Positions 52,852-63,268 are shown, counted from the stretch's first letter. The stretch is 64,000 nt of DNA from Dyella sp. 2HG41-7 (GCF_021390675.1 NZ_JAJEJV010000004.1:2356001-2420000); one strand, 5' to 3'. Notes: generated by a model not told the origin, from the letters alone. A program made the numbers and translations.

Positions 52852-54869
52852 GCGGGCGCAGCTTCATTCAGTGCGCGGTCGAGCGATTGCATCACCGGTT
52901 CGAGCCGTGAAACCGCATCCAAGGGAAGACGATGTTGCCAGTTCGGATAGGTTTCCACCGTGCCAGGGACATTGGGTTGCTCCACGCGTCCGAGCATGTC
53001 TTCGACGGGAATCAACACCAGCGGGGAGCGGCTCCGCGCAACGAAATCGATATGGGATTTCGCATCGTAGTGACCCGACTCCGGCGCCGCCATGGCGTCG
53101 TCCAGTCGTGCAACATCTGCTTGGCGTTCTTGCATGCGCCGTTCGAGCTCGCCGTCGCGTAACGCGTGCATACGTGAAAGCTGTTCGATATCGATGCCTT
53201 GCCGCCATCCGGCAAGCGGCGGCATATCGTGCGTGGTCGTCGTCGCTATCGTGTTGGGGCGCCATTGACTTGGCGGCAAAAAGTCGCCGTTTTCGTCACG
53301 CGTAAAAAGCAGCACGTCGATGCCGAGCACGCCACGTACGGCGAGCTTATCGCGCAGTCCCGCCGGCACGGTGCCGAGATCTTCGCCGATCACGATGCAG
53401 CGGTGGCGCCACGATTCCAGCGCGGTCAGACGCAATAGATCATCCAGCGGAAGCTGGATATAACCACCTTCGGTCGAAGGGCCGCCTTGCGGCAGCACCC
53501 AAAGATGGCGAAAGCCAATGATATGGTCGATGCGAAGCCCGCCGCCTCGGGCCATGTTGGCGCGCAACAGATCGATAAACGGCTGAAAGCCGCTGCGTCT
53601 CAGTCCCCAAGGCGAGTACGAGGTAATGCCCCAGCGCTGCCCTGCAGGGTTGAACGCATCCGGCGGAGCGCCGAGTTCAAGACCGTCCAGCACGCAACCG
53701 CGATGCGCCCATGCTTCGCTGCCGCCCGGTTCGAATCCCACAGCAAGATCCCAGATCAAACCGATCTGCTGTCCCGCTTCGTGCGCCTCGTCACAGGTCT
53801 TTTCCCAGCAACGTGCACTGAGCCATTGCAGGAAAACCTCAAAGTCGATGTCGCCGCGATGATCGTCTGCGAAGCGCTGGGCAGCCGGCTCGCGCTGCCA
53901 ATCGTCGCGCCATCGATGCCACGACGTGGACTCGGCGTGCAGCACCGCATGCGACTGTCGCGCGGCGATGCATGCGTGCCGGTGCAAGGCATCGCCGCCC
54001 TCGACCGAGAAGTGTTCCAGGTCGTCGCGAAACGACGGATCGGCGTGCAAGGCATGCGCATGCATATGACGCAAAACGTTACGCCGCAACGCGTAGGCAA
54101 TCGACCAATCGACCAGCCTTCCTTCATGCGCATGTGTCCACGCCGATTCGACACCTGCTTGCGTGATGGCGTGGCGCAGCGCCGTATCGCCGAAAATCTG
54201 CGCGGCGTCCGCATGCATCCAATTGAGAAAGCAGCGATGCGATGGCGAATACGGGCTGTAGTGGCGCCAGCCTGGGCTCATGGCGTGCAGCGGGCTGAGC
54301 GCCAAGGCATCGCCACCGGCTTTGCCGATGGCGCGCGCCAGCGTGGCGACGGAACGACTATCGCCAAGGCCGCCGTCTTGACGATGCGGGAGCGAATAGA
54401 CTTGTGCGCCCAGTCCCCACGCTCGGCTTTTTCCATGGCGCAAACGATTGCCGACGCCAAAGCATCGTTTCGGCGCGACGGCAAGCGTCAAATGATGCAC
54501 GCCGAGCGCAAGCTTGTAATAGCCGTATTGGATAGGCGCCTGGCATCGGTTTTGATCGTCGACTTGCAAAGTTTGCGCTTCGCCGCTTTCGTTGTAGAGA
54601 ACGACAAAGCTCGGCCTTGACCCGATGGGCGGTACCGCGAACAAATCGCCAACATCCACCGTAATGAGCGCAGGTATGACGTTATTGCGTTCTTCGATTC
54701 GCAAAAGACTCAATTGACGACTCGCGAGATCGTGCGAAGCTAAATGCATGGCTTCGAGCAGCCCATGCAGCGCGTTATCGGACAGGGCATGCGTCTCCCC
54801 GAAAGCATCCGTCCATTGCGTCGAGATGCCCGCGGCGCGCGCCAAATGTTCAAGCGAGGAGTCGGTCAC
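52848..54869 (-). CDS. malQ: 4-alpha-glucanotransferase (amylomaltase)
   Basis: 673 residues, GH77. It transfers maltodextrin segments, recycling short chains that TreY cannot use. Catalytic residues: Asp in GLRIDHIIGFRHLW, Glu in VIGEDLGTVP, and Asp in TTTHDMPP. It has the N-terminal extra domain of the long bacterial MalQ type. Start GTG at 54869 has ggagg upstream. It overlaps treZ by 20 bp and treY by 4 bp. Confidence 0.95.
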   Translation of the reverse strand: MTDSSLEHLARAAGISTQWTDAFGETHALSDNALHGLLEAMHLASHDLASRQLSLLRIEERNNVIPALITVDVGDLFAVPPIGSRPSFVVLYNESGEAQTLQVDDQNRCQAPIQYGYYKLALGVHHLTLAVAPKRCFGVGNRLRHGKSRAWGLGAQVYSLPHRQDGGLGDSRSVATLARAIGKAGGDALALSPLHAMSPGWRHYSPYSPSHRCFLNWMHADAAQIFGDTALRHAITQAGVESAWTHAHEGRLVDWSIAYALRRNVLRHMHAHALHADPSFRDDLEHFSVEGGDALHRHACIAARQSHAVLHAESTSWHRWRDDWQREPAAQRFADDHRGDIDFEVFLQWLSARCWEKTCDEAHEAGQQIGLIWDLAVGFEPGGSEAWAHRGCVLDGLELGAPPDAFNPAGQRWGITSYSPWGLRRSGFQPFIDLLRANMARGGGLRIDHIIGFRHLWVLPQGGPSTEGGYIQLPLDDLLRLTALESWRHRCIVIGEDLGTVPAGLRDKLAVRGVLGIDVLLFTRDENGDFLPPSQWRPNTIATTTTHDMPPLAGWRQGIDIEQLSRMHALRDGELERRMQERQADVARLDDAMAAPESGHYDAKSHIDFVARSRSPLVLIPVEDMLGRVEQPNVPGTVETYPNWQHRLPLDAVSRLEPVMQSLDRALNEAAPA

Positions 54870-56652
54870 CTGTCACCTCCCTGACCAACACGATAGCGGT
54901 ACGCGCCTGCAGTACGCCGCGATCGAGCGCATCCATGGCGTCTTGCGATTCGATCCAGACTACCTTGGTAGCCGGATCGCGAGGGAGCGGAACGTCTCGA
55001 TCGGATAGATTTAAAGCAATCTCCCAGTCGTGTTGATCTTTTAAACGCCAGCGCGCGTAGACGGCTTTGTCGTCGAGCACTTCGCAACCCAGTGATCGCG
55101 TGCCTTCCAGGCGATGAACGAGGAGCTGTTTACGACATTGCAACAAGTCGCTAAACCAACGACTCCACTCGCGCGTACGTTCATCGTCGTCAGCGTGAGG
55201 AATGGATCGTGTGTACGTGTCGAGCGCGTTGGGGTCGGGAATCTTTTTGCGCCGAACGGGATCGGTAAAACCCGAGAAGTGCGCAAATTCCGCGCGTCGA
55301 CCCTCGCGCACGGCATCGGCGAGCGCACCCTCGTAATCGGTAAAGAAATAGAACGGCGTGCGACAACCCCATTCTTCGCCCATAAAAAAGAGCGGGATCA
55401 TCGGGCTCAGCGCCACGATAACCATCGCGGCGCGCAGATTGGCTTCATCCGTCAATTGAATCAGTCGCTCGCCAAATGGGCGATTGCCAATTTGATCGTG
55501 ATTTTGAAGAAACAGAACAAACGAAGTGGGGCTGAGATCGCCACTGGGTTCGCCGCGATGTGTGCCACGACGGTCTTGTTGTCCTTGGAAGATAAAACCG
55601 TCCGCTAAAAACGTCGCGAGTTGTTCGGTCGTGTGCTTGGCGAAATCGGCGTAGTAGCCTTCGTGTTCGCCGGTCAACGCGACATGTAGCACATTGTGGC
55701 CGTCGTCGTTCCATTGCGCGTCGTAGTCGTCGCGCAGCAAGCTAGCGGTATTGTGTTCGTTTTCCAGAATAAGCCAAACATAGCGGCCGGATGGTCGGCA
55801 CGCGTTGCGTATCGCATCGCCGAGTTCTTTCAAAAACGACGCCGGTTGAATGGCGTGCACGGCATCCAGGCGCAACCCGTCGAAACGGTATTCGTTGAGC
55901 CACATCAGGGCGTTGTCGATAAAGTATTGCGCTACCTGCGCACGCCGAAAATCGATGGCGGCGCCCCAGGGCGTGGAAATGTCGGTGCGAAAGAATTCCG
56001 GCGCGTAGCGGGGTAGTTCGTTTCCGACGGGCCCGAAATGGTTGTAGACCACGTCCAGAATCACGGCGAGACCAAGCCGGTGCGCTTCGTCGATCATCGA
56101 TTTGAGCGAAGTGATGTCGCCATACGATGCATCCGGCGCGTAGGGGAGTACGCCGTCGTAACCCCAATTGCGCGCACCCTGAAATGACGCGATCGGCATC
56201 AATTCGATGACGGTGTAACCGGCTGCCGCCAGACGCGGAAGGGCCTTGCGCAGGGCGGCGAATCCTCCCATAAGGCCCACGTGTACTTCGCAGATGATGG
56301 CGGTACGCCACGGGGCGCCGCGCCAATCGTTGGATAGCCAGTCGTGCGCCTCCGCGTCGACAACCATGCTCGCGCCAAGCACGCCATCGGGCTGCGCGCG
56401 TGACGCTGGGTCGGGAACCAGGCGGTCGTCGATGCGATACGTATAGCGCGCACCGGGTTTTGCGTTGGCGATCAGCGTGTAGTTGCCGTCGCCGTCCCGT
56501 TCCATCGGAAGCGTGCGTTCGCCGATGATCAGCGCGACATGGTTGGCGCGTGGCGCCAAGATGCGAAAACGTGTCGACCCGTCCTCAAGCATCTGCGCCC
56601 CGTAGACGCATGCGTAAGACGACGTGGTGGCTTCAGTGTGCAGGTCATTCAC
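54850..56652 (-). CDS. treZ: malto-oligosyltrehalose trehalohydrolase
   Basis: 600 residues. GH13 enzyme that cuts trehalose from the end of maltooligosyl trehalose. It has an N-terminal E-set domain, then ELMPIASFQGARNWGYDG, DVVYNHFGPVGNELP, the catalytic Asp in LRLDAVHAI, the Glu in LENEHNTAS and LQNHDQIGNR. The GTG at 56652 overlaps the glgB stop (GTGA) and has a gagcgag Shine-Dalgarno; the longer frame to 56733 lies inside glgB. It works with TreY. Confidence 0.96.
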   Translation of the reverse strand: MNDLHTEATTSSYACVYGAQMLEDGSTRFRILAPRANHVALIIGERTLPMERDGDGNYTLIANAKPGARYTYRIDDRLVPDPASRAQPDGVLGASMVVDAEAHDWLSNDWRGAPWRTAIICEVHVGLMGGFAALRKALPRLAAAGYTVIELMPIASFQGARNWGYDGVLPYAPDASYGDITSLKSMIDEAHRLGLAVILDVVYNHFGPVGNELPRYAPEFFRTDISTPWGAAIDFRRAQVAQYFIDNALMWLNEYRFDGLRLDAVHAIQPASFLKELGDAIRNACRPSGRYVWLILENEHNTASLLRDDYDAQWNDDGHNVLHVALTGEHEGYYADFAKHTTEQLATFLADGFIFQGQQDRRGTHRGEPSGDLSPTSFVLFLQNHDQIGNRPFGERLIQLTDEANLRAAMVIVALSPMIPLFFMGEEWGCRTPFYFFTDYEGALADAVREGRRAEFAHFSGFTDPVRRKKIPDPNALDTYTRSIPHADDDERTREWSRWFSDLLQCRKQLLVHRLEGTRSLGCEVLDDKAVYARWRLKDQHDWEIALNLSDRDVPLPRDPATKVVWIESQDAMDALDRGVLQARTAIVLVREVTGDRLLA

Positions 56653-58877
56653 GCCTCGCTCCTTTCGGCGCGAAAAACCAGCGTAGCCAGCGGCGGCACC
56701 AGCAGGTTCAACGAATGCGGATGTCCCCGGCATTCGATGTTGTCGGTATGCAACTGACCATGATTGCCGAGATTCGACCCGCCGTAGTGCGCGCTATCCG
56801 TATTACAAATTTCGTGCCAGATACCCTGCTCGGGAACGCCGATGCGATAGTGGTGACGCACGCGCGGCGTAAAATTGCACACGACCAGTATTGGCGGAAC
56901 GCCTTCGCCGCCATGGCGAAGGTAAGCGTAAACCGAGCTGTGCGCATCGTCGCCGACGACCCACTCGAAGCCTTCCGGATCGTGATCGCAGCGATGCAGG
57001 GCAGGCTCGTGCACCAGCAAGCTGTTGAGATCGCCGACGAGTTTCTGCACGCCGTCATGCATCGGATCTTTGAGCAGATGCCAATCCAGCGGGCGGTCGT
57101 GGTGCCATTCGCGCTGCTGCGCAAACTCGCCACCCATAAACAGCAGCTTTTTACCGGGATGCGTCCACATAAAACCAAAGTAGGCGCGCAAATTGGCGAA
57201 TTTGCGCCAACGATCGCCAGGCATGCGCGAAATCAGCGATCCTTTGCCATGCACGACTTCGTCGTGCGAAAGCGGCAGGATGAATTTCTCGGTATATGCA
57301 TAGACCATACTGAACGTAAGGTCGTTATGGTGATAGCGGCGATAAAGCGGATCGCGGCTCATATAGTTCAGGCTGTCGTGCATCCAGCCCATATTCCACT
57401 TGTAGCTGAAGCCCAGTCCGCCGTCGGCGACGCCGCCGGTAACACCGGGCCATGCGGTGGATTCTTCCGCCATCACCAGTACGCCAGGTTGTTCGCGCGC
57501 GATCATGTCGTTGAGCGCCTGCAGGAACGCGATGGCTTCCAGGTTCTCGCGCCCACCGTGTTTATTAGGTATCCATTGATCGTGGGTGCGGCTGTAATCG
57601 CGATAGAGCATGCTTGCAACAGCGTCGACGCGTAGTCCGTCGATATGGAAATGACGCACCCAATACGCGGCGCTGCCGAGCAAATACTGTTGGACCTCGT
57701 GCCGCCCGTAGTTGTAGATCAGCGTGTCCCAATCCTGATGCACGCCTTCGCGCGGATCGCTGTGTTCGTAAAGCTTGGTGCCGTCGAAGTCGCGTAAGCC
57801 GTGTTCATCGGAAGGGAAGTGCGCGCTGACCCAATCGATAATCACGCCGATGCCCGCCACGTGACAGGAATCGACAAATCGCGCGAACGCTTCCGGTCGT
57901 CCCATGCGTGCGGTGGGTGCATACATCGCAATCGGTTGATAGCCCCATGATCCGCCGAACGGGTATTCGCTGATCGGCATCAATTCGATATGCGTAAAGC
58001 CGTGCGCCTGCACGTATGGGATCAATCGCGTAGCAAGTGCATCCCAGTTGAGCGGCCGTCCATGCTCGTCCCATTGCCACGAGCTGACGTGCACTTCGTA
58101 GATCGAAATGGGAATGCGTTGATGGTCGACCGATTCGCGATGTGCGATCCACGAAGCGTCGTGCCAATTTATCTTGAGCTGCGCCGCCACCATGGACGCG
58201 GTGGCCGGCGGAAGTTCGGTGCGGCGCGCGAACGGGTCGGCTTTCAACGGCAGCAAGTGCGCGTTGCTGTCCAGTAGCTCGTATTTATACACGGCGCCCG
58301 CTTTCAGGCCGGGGATAAAAATCTCCCACACGCCTTCGCGAACGTGTCGACGCATGACATGACGGCGCCCGTCCCATTGATTGAAATCGCCAACCACCGA
58401 AACGCGACGCGCGTTCGGCGCCCATACCGAAAAATGCACGCCTTCGACGCCATCGAGGTGCGTCAGATGCGCGCCGAACAAATCGCCAGGATGATGCAGC
58501 TGGCCTCCATGGAAGGCTTGCAACGTGGTCTCAGGCAGCAATGCATCGAACGAGTAGGGGTCGTAAATTACGGTATCGCCGGCAGGCCGTCGGATTCGCA
58601 GGCGATACTCGTTCGGTCGATGCGAAAATTCCGCCGCAAAGACGCCGTCGGCCAAAGCCCGCGCCGGCCGTGCGTCGCCTTCGGGTTCCAAGATGACGTC
58701 GACACCCTCGGCGCCATGCGCAACGGCGGCGACGTACCAACCATCGCCAAATGGATGGGCCCCAAGCCAATCGAACGGCTCACCGCAAGTGCCAAGACTC
58801 AACGCGCGAACAATATCCGGGGGTATGCATTCCTTGTGTCGCTTTGGCACCACGTTCGTGCCTGTTTCGCTTCTCAC
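56649..58877 (-). CDS. glgB: 1,4-alpha-glucan branching enzyme
   Basis: 742 residues. GH13/CBM48 enzyme that adds alpha-1,6 branches. The N-terminal CBM48 domain includes FSVWAPNARRVSVVGDFN. Catalytic residues are Asp in LRVDAVASMLYRDYSR, Glu in MAEESTAWPGV, and Asp in LSHDEVVHGKGSL. The GTG at 58877 overlaps the glgA stop (GTGA), which fits the whole operon's coupling. The frame continues 96 codons upstream inside glgA without support. A second GTG, nine codons further in, is possible. Confidence 0.96.
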   Translation of the reverse strand: MRSETGTNVVPKRHKECIPPDIVRALSLGTCGEPFDWLGAHPFGDGWYVAAVAHGAEGVDVILEPEGDARPARALADGVFAAEFSHRPNEYRLRIRRPAGDTVIYDPYSFDALLPETTLQAFHGGQLHHPGDLFGAHLTHLDGVEGVHFSVWAPNARRVSVVGDFNQWDGRRHVMRRHVREGVWEIFIPGLKAGAVYKYELLDSNAHLLPLKADPFARRTELPPATASMVAAQLKINWHDASWIAHRESVDHQRIPISIYEVHVSSWQWDEHGRPLNWDALATRLIPYVQAHGFTHIELMPISEYPFGGSWGYQPIAMYAPTARMGRPEAFARFVDSCHVAGIGVIIDWVSAHFPSDEHGLRDFDGTKLYEHSDPREGVHQDWDTLIYNYGRHEVQQYLLGSAAYWVRHFHIDGLRVDAVASMLYRDYSRTHDQWIPNKHGGRENLEAIAFLQALNDMIAREQPGVLVMAEESTAWPGVTGGVADGGLGFSYKWNMGWMHDSLNYMSRDPLYRRYHHNDLTFSMVYAYTEKFILPLSHDEVVHGKGSLISRMPGDRWRKFANLRAYFGFMWTHPGKKLLFMGGEFAQQREWHHDRPLDWHLLKDPMHDGVQKLVGDLNSLLVHEPALHRCDHDPEGFEWVVGDDAHSSVYAYLRHGGEGVPPILVVCNFTPRVRHHYRIGVPEQGIWHEICNTDSAHYGGSNLGNHGQLHTDNIECRGHPHSLNLLVPPLATLVFRAERSEA

Positions 58878-60418
58878 GCGGCGACCTTCTGCGGCAGCAT
58901 GCGGTGATAGAGCGCCGCGTATTTTCGGCCTGGGCCGTCCCAACCGCGTTTCTCTAACATCGCTGCACCGCGCATGGCGTTGAGCAACATCGGCTCCGCG
59001 AACACACGGAACGCGCGTTGCAGGCAGCGCCGCAAGTCGCCAACCGTCGCATCTCGGAACAGCAAACCGGTGATGCCGTCTTCGATGGTGTCCATCAAAC
59101 CGCCGGTGGCGTGGGCGATCGGCAGGCAGCCGTACGCCTGGGCGTACATCTGGCTTAGGCCACACGGCTCGTAACGCGACGGCATCAGCAGAAAATCCGA
59201 ACCGGCGAACATGCGGCGCGCAAGTCCCTCCTCAAAACCGATATGCGCCGCGACGCGACCGTGAAACCGACGCGACAGACGCTTGATCGTGCGCTCGATC
59301 GACGGATCGCCGCGCCCGATCAATACCAGCTGTCCGCCTGCGGCGATGATCTGCGGCGCCGCTTCGCAAATCAGGTCCACGCCTTTTTGCTGAACCATGC
59401 GCGAAACCACTGCAAACAGCGGGCCTTGTTGTTGGTGCAAGCCGAATTCATCGCGAAGCCGCCGGGTGTTTTCGTCGCGGTCGTCCCAGTGGCCGATGGA
59501 GAAGGGTTTGACCAAGGCAGGATCGCTGCGTGGGTTCCAACTTGGATCGACGCCATTGACGATGCCGATCAAGCGTCCCTCTTGCGAGCGCTTGCGCAAG
59601 ATCGCCTCCAGTCCGCAGCCGTAGGTCGGCTCCGTGATCTGCTTGGCGTAGCACTCGCTGACGGTCGTGAGATACGTCGCGGCGCTGATGCCTTCATGCA
59701 GAAACGAGACACGCTCCGGGCGTTCTTTCGCGACATGATCGGCCGGCACGCCGACATAGCGCGCCGTTGGCGCCGGAAATACGCCCTGGTAGGCCAGGTT
59801 GTGGATGGTCAATACGGTGGGAAAGGCGTCGCTTTCGCCGTCGAGATAGAGCGCGGCCAACGCGCACGGCCAGTCATTCAAGTGCAATAAATCGGGATGC
59901 CATTGAATTTGCGCACGCTGCAGGGCGATATCCGCCGCGGCGCGGGAAAGGGTGGCGAATCGAACGTCGTTGTCGGGCCAACCGTGACCGTTCGCATCGG
60001 TATACGGGGAGCCTTCGCGCTCGTACAGATCGGCATTGCAAAGCACGAGCACTTTCAAACCGTCGTCGGTTTCCATTTCCGCGATATTGCACGCCGGCAG
60101 TTTGTGATAGCTGCGGGTCCTGCCAATCATGCGCATCGGCCTGCCAGAATTGATCACGTTCGGATAGCCGGGAATCAAAACGCGAATATCGTCGTACTTG
60201 GCCAACGCGCGCGGCAGCGCGGCGGAAACGTCGCCCAAGCCGCCGGCTTTTACGAAGTCCGCCATTTCGGTGGTGACGAATAACACTTTTTCCACGTGCT
60301 CGATACGCGGCGCAGGTAGTGGAGGTTCGGCTTTACGCCCGCGTCGTTCGGACGTGGGTCCGTGTTTCAGTGGGGCATGCGACGTATAAGCTCTATGTGC
60401 AATTTTTGCGGAAGTCAT
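58874..60418 (-). CDS. glgA: glycogen synthase (ADP-glucose type)
   Basis: 514 residues, GT5. It has a 40-residue N-terminal extension before VLFVTTEMADFVKAGGLGDVS, which includes the KxGGLGDV ADP-glucose loop. The C-terminal half has the conserved PSRYEPCGLSQMYAQAYG and ATGGLMDTI. It is the first gene of the operon. glgC is not adjacent. The upstream 328 bp contain the divergent promoter region with the mechanosensitive channel gene. The frame extends 171 codons upstream but has no homology there. The start ATG 60418 has only a weak Shine-Dalgarno; a shorter start is possible. Confidence 0.94.
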   Translation of the reverse strand: MTSAKIAHRAYTSHAPLKHGPTSERRGRKAEPPLPAPRIEHVEKVLFVTTEMADFVKAGGLGDVSAALPRALAKYDDIRVLIPGYPNVINSGRPMRMIGRTRSYHKLPACNIAEMETDDGLKVLVLCNADLYEREGSPYTDANGHGWPDNDVRFATLSRAAADIALQRAQIQWHPDLLHLNDWPCALAALYLDGESDAFPTVLTIHNLAYQGVFPAPTARYVGVPADHVAKERPERVSFLHEGISAATYLTTVSECYAKQITEPTYGCGLEAILRKRSQEGRLIGIVNGVDPSWNPRSDPALVKPFSIGHWDDRDENTRRLRDEFGLHQQQGPLFAVVSRMVQQKGVDLICEAAPQIIAAGGQLVLIGRGDPSIERTIKRLSRRFHGRVAAHIGFEEGLARRMFAGSDFLLMPSRYEPCGLSQMYAQAYGCLPIAHATGGLMDTIEDGITGLLFRDATVGDLRRCLQRAFRVFAEPMLLNAMRGAAMLEKRGWDGPGRKYAALYHRMLPQKVAA

Positions 60419-60746
60419 CCGAGCGGTCTCAACAGTCCCTGCATGGCGAGAAGTCGCCAATTCATAGCAGTTGTTGTGGTTGAGGTTAGAGCTCCAAGCA
60501 TCAAGCTCGCGTACAGCTAACGGTGTAGCAAAGTGAAAATAGCGAGATGGATCGATGCGAACGCGCACGCGCAAATTCCACCTTGATGTACGAATTGAAT
60601 GTCGCGGAAACTGTCTGTGCACGTAATGTTTACGGCGGACGGCGCACGGTTCCCGGTATTGTTTCCAAGGTAAGTGTTGCCGCCGATCTCCGCGGGTCGG
60701 CAAGCGCGTTGAGCGCGTGCGAAAGGCGGCGACATGACACATTAAA
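60419..60746. other. divergent promoter region between glgA and the MscS-like gene
   Basis: 328 bp without a credible gene. It must hold promoters for the 12.7-kb glycogen/trehalose operon and for the channel gene. A short hairpin tggcga/tcgcca lies near 60444-60459. I could not place convincing -35/-10 pairs. Confidence 0.45.
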
Positions 60747-63194
60747 GTGACCAGAGCGCGCGTTATCGTTCGAAAGAAATGCAGGAAAGCCACCCAGAAC
60801 ATTCTCAGCAATCTTCTCCTGGGCGCGTCCATTGCGGCGATGTCACCCGTTCGTGCAGCGATGTCAGCCGCGCCTCCTGCATTGCCCGCCAAGCCGACCG
60901 CAGCGCCCGTAGCGCCAACGTTGCGCGCCAACGGCTTGATCGAACGCAGCCTGCATCAGATCGGCGTATGGGCCGGTGACCTGGGGCATCAACTCGATCA
61001 GGCGCGCCATTCGTTTATCGCTATATTCGACTTGCTGGTGAAGTCCGGCGGGCATATCGCCAACGACACGGATCGACAACTGTTGCTGCAAGTGGGCACG
61101 GCTTTGCTTGGTGTGTTTATCACCTGCCTTCTGTTGGAGTGGCTATGCCATCTGGCATTGAAGCGTCCGTTGCAGGCATTGATCGCGAAAGCCAACGCGG
61201 TCGAGCAGCGCGATCGCACGCGTGCTGGCACGATGCGAACCTTATTGAGATCAAAAGCGCATCTCGCACAGAAGGCGAAGAAGAGCACGGTGGCGCAGAC
61301 GAAAACCGATGCAGGCGTGCGACCTGCCAGCGGCGACGTCGCGTTGGTTCACGTCAACGAGCAGGGCGTAGATCGCGTCGAGCCTGTACGCGTGGGGGCG
61401 CAAAACTCGGCGAGCGGAGCGCAGCCTGAAAGTGCGAGCAACGACGCGCTTTCATCCGAAACGCCGACGGAAGGTGACCCTCACGCACGACCCGCCCGAC
61501 ATGCCAACACGCTGCATCACTTGTTGTTTGCCTTCGGCGCGATGCTGTTGAATCTGATCCCGTTGTGCCTGTTTATCGTGGCGTCGGGACTGGTGCTGCG
61601 TGGATTGGGCGGCGATGACGATCGGGTAAGCACGGTTGTAGGAAGCTTTATCGATGCTTATGTAAGCACGCGCATCATCATGGCGATCGTGCGGCTGTTT
61701 GTTTCGCCGGAGGGGCAGGGCTTATGCGTTTTGCGCGCTTCCGAACGAACCACGAAAGCCACGCTGACATGGATGCGCTGCATGGTGATTCTGGCGGCAT
61801 TCGGCATGGCGGCGGGCGACGCCATCGATACATTTGGCGGTGGCGAAGCGGGGCGTCTCGCGTTTATCAAGCTTGTTTCGTTGTTTGTGCACGCCGCCGC
61901 CGTCGCGCTGATTCTCAAGCTTCGATATCCGCTTGCGCGCGCGATTTCCGCAGCGCCCGACGCGCACGGCATTGTCGCGGCGTCCCGCAATTGGCTGGCT
62001 AAAACCTGGGCGGTTTTCGCCATTGCGTTTGTGGTCGGCGCCTGGGTGATCTGGGCGCTAGGCGTGGAAGATGGTTTCTCGAAGCTCATCCACTTTCTTG
62101 GCGTTTCGGCGGCCGTTCTGATTGCCGCGCGTCTTGCCGCCATCCTTGCGCAAGGTGCGCTCGGCAGATTGTTCCACACGCAAAATGTCGTTCAAATGGA
62201 TGAGGTCAGCGATGCACGCGGTCGTCTCGTCCAGCGGTACTACCCCATTATTCATGGGCTCGTATCGTTCTTTATCACCATCCTCACCATCGTCGCCTTG
62301 CTTCAGGCGTGGGGGCTGGATGCCGTCGGTTGGTTCGCACATGGCGCCGTGGGTCGAAGCCTAACGTCTGCTGCGCTCACGATACTGGTAGCAACTGTTA
62401 TCGCCATCTCAGTATGGGAGGCGGCTAGTTTCAGTATCGAGCGGCGAATTTACCAATGGACCGAGCGTGGCGATCTGATGCGTGCGGCGCGACTGCGCAC
62501 GTTGTTGCCCATGATGCGTACGTGCCTGTTGATCGCCGTAGTGTTGATCGTTGGACTCACCGCGCTGAACGAGATCGGCATCAACACCACGCCGCTGCTT
62601 GCGGGCGCGAGCATTATCGGTGTCGCGCTTGGATTCGGTTCGCAAAAGCTGGTGCAGGACTTTATCACCGGCATTTTCTTGATGATGGAAAACGCCATGC
62701 AAGTGGGCGACTGGGTGACGGTCGCGGGCGTTTCCGGAACGGTGGAGTATCTGTCTGTGCGCACGGTGCGGCTGCGCGGCGGGGACGGTTCGCTCTACAC
62801 CATACCGTTTAGCTCCGTGACAACGGTCAACAACGTCAATCGCGGCGTAGGCAACGCGGCCATGAGCGTGAGCATTGCCTATGGTGAAGACGTGGAGCGT
62901 GCGATCGACGAACTCACTGCCATCGGCAAGGAGATGCGCAGCGATACAGCATTCCAAAAGCTGATACTCAAGGATCTGGAAATTTGGGGCGTGGATGCCG
63001 TGGACGGTTCGAAGATCACCATCGCAGGCCAAATGCAGTGCACCGATAAAGGTCGCTGGGGCGTGCAACGCGAGTTCAATCGACGCATCGAGCAACGTTT
63101 CCGCGACGTCGGCATCGAGCTTGCCAACCCCCGCACCAGTTATTTGTTTACGCAATCCAATACCAATCCACCGGCGAAATCTTCTGCGAAATGA
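60747..63194 (+). CDS. large MscS-family mechanosensitive channel
   Basis: 815 residues, larger than MscS (286) and close to E. coli YbiO/YnaI-type proteins. It has a signal-like N-terminus, a Pro/Ala-rich region, a long hydrophilic linker (about 175-250) and about ten or more membrane segments. The MscS core is at the C-terminus: GVALGFGSQKLVQDFITGIFLMMENAMQVGDWV in short pieces, with GSQKLVQD and the beta-domain IPFSSV. The C-terminal cytoplasmic vestibule follows. It releases solutes under hypo-osmotic shock. Start GTG 60747 is uncertain. It is divergent from glgA. Confidence 0.88.
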   Translation: MTRARVIVRKKCRKATQNILSNLLLGASIAAMSPVRAAMSAAPPALPAKPTAAPVAPTLRANGLIERSLHQIGVWAGDLGHQLDQARHSFIAIFDLLVKSGGHIANDTDRQLLLQVGTALLGVFITCLLLEWLCHLALKRPLQALIAKANAVEQRDRTRAGTMRTLLRSKAHLAQKAKKSTVAQTKTDAGVRPASGDVALVHVNEQGVDRVEPVRVGAQNSASGAQPESASNDALSSETPTEGDPHARPARHANTLHHLLFAFGAMLLNLIPLCLFIVASGLVLRGLGGDDDRVSTVVGSFIDAYVSTRIIMAIVRLFVSPEGQGLCVLRASERTTKATLTWMRCMVILAAFGMAAGDAIDTFGGGEAGRLAFIKLVSLFVHAAAVALILKLRYPLARAISAAPDAHGIVAASRNWLAKTWAVFAIAFVVGAWVIWALGVEDGFSKLIHFLGVSAAVLIAARLAAILAQGALGRLFHTQNVVQMDEVSDARGRLVQRYYPIIHGLVSFFITILTIVALLQAWGLDAVGWFAHGAVGRSLTSAALTILVATVIAISVWEAASFSIERRIYQWTERGDLMRAARLRTLLPMMRTCLLIAVVLIVGLTALNEIGINTTPLLAGASIIGVALGFGSQKLVQDFITGIFLMMENAMQVGDWVTVAGVSGTVEYLSVRTVRLRGGDGSLYTIPFSSVTTVNNVNRGVGNAAMSVSIAYGEDVERAIDELTAIGKEMRSDTAFQKLILKDLEIWGVDAVDGSKITIAGQMQCTDKGRWGVQREFNRRIEQRFRDVGIELANPRTSYLFTQSNTNPPAKSSAK

Positions 63195-63268
63195 GTTTTG
63201 TCGCAGGGTGTTGGTGACGTCACCTTCATGACGACGACGTTAATTTGCAGGAGTTTAGGAGAATCCCA

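Noticed and set aside
53487-54620. A 377-codon plus-strand frame opposite malQ
   Set aside because: Antisense shadow of malQ; no start signal or recognisable domain.
58874-60931. The 171-codon upstream extension of glgA and the 96-codon extension of glgB
   Set aside because: Extensions have biased Arg-rich composition and overlap the neighbouring genes or promoter region; internal starts with GTGA overlaps or known N-termini are better.
63210-63225. GGTGACGTCACC palindrome between the channel and hydrolase genes
   Set aside because: Perfect 12-bp palindrome but single and short; no evidence it is an operator.
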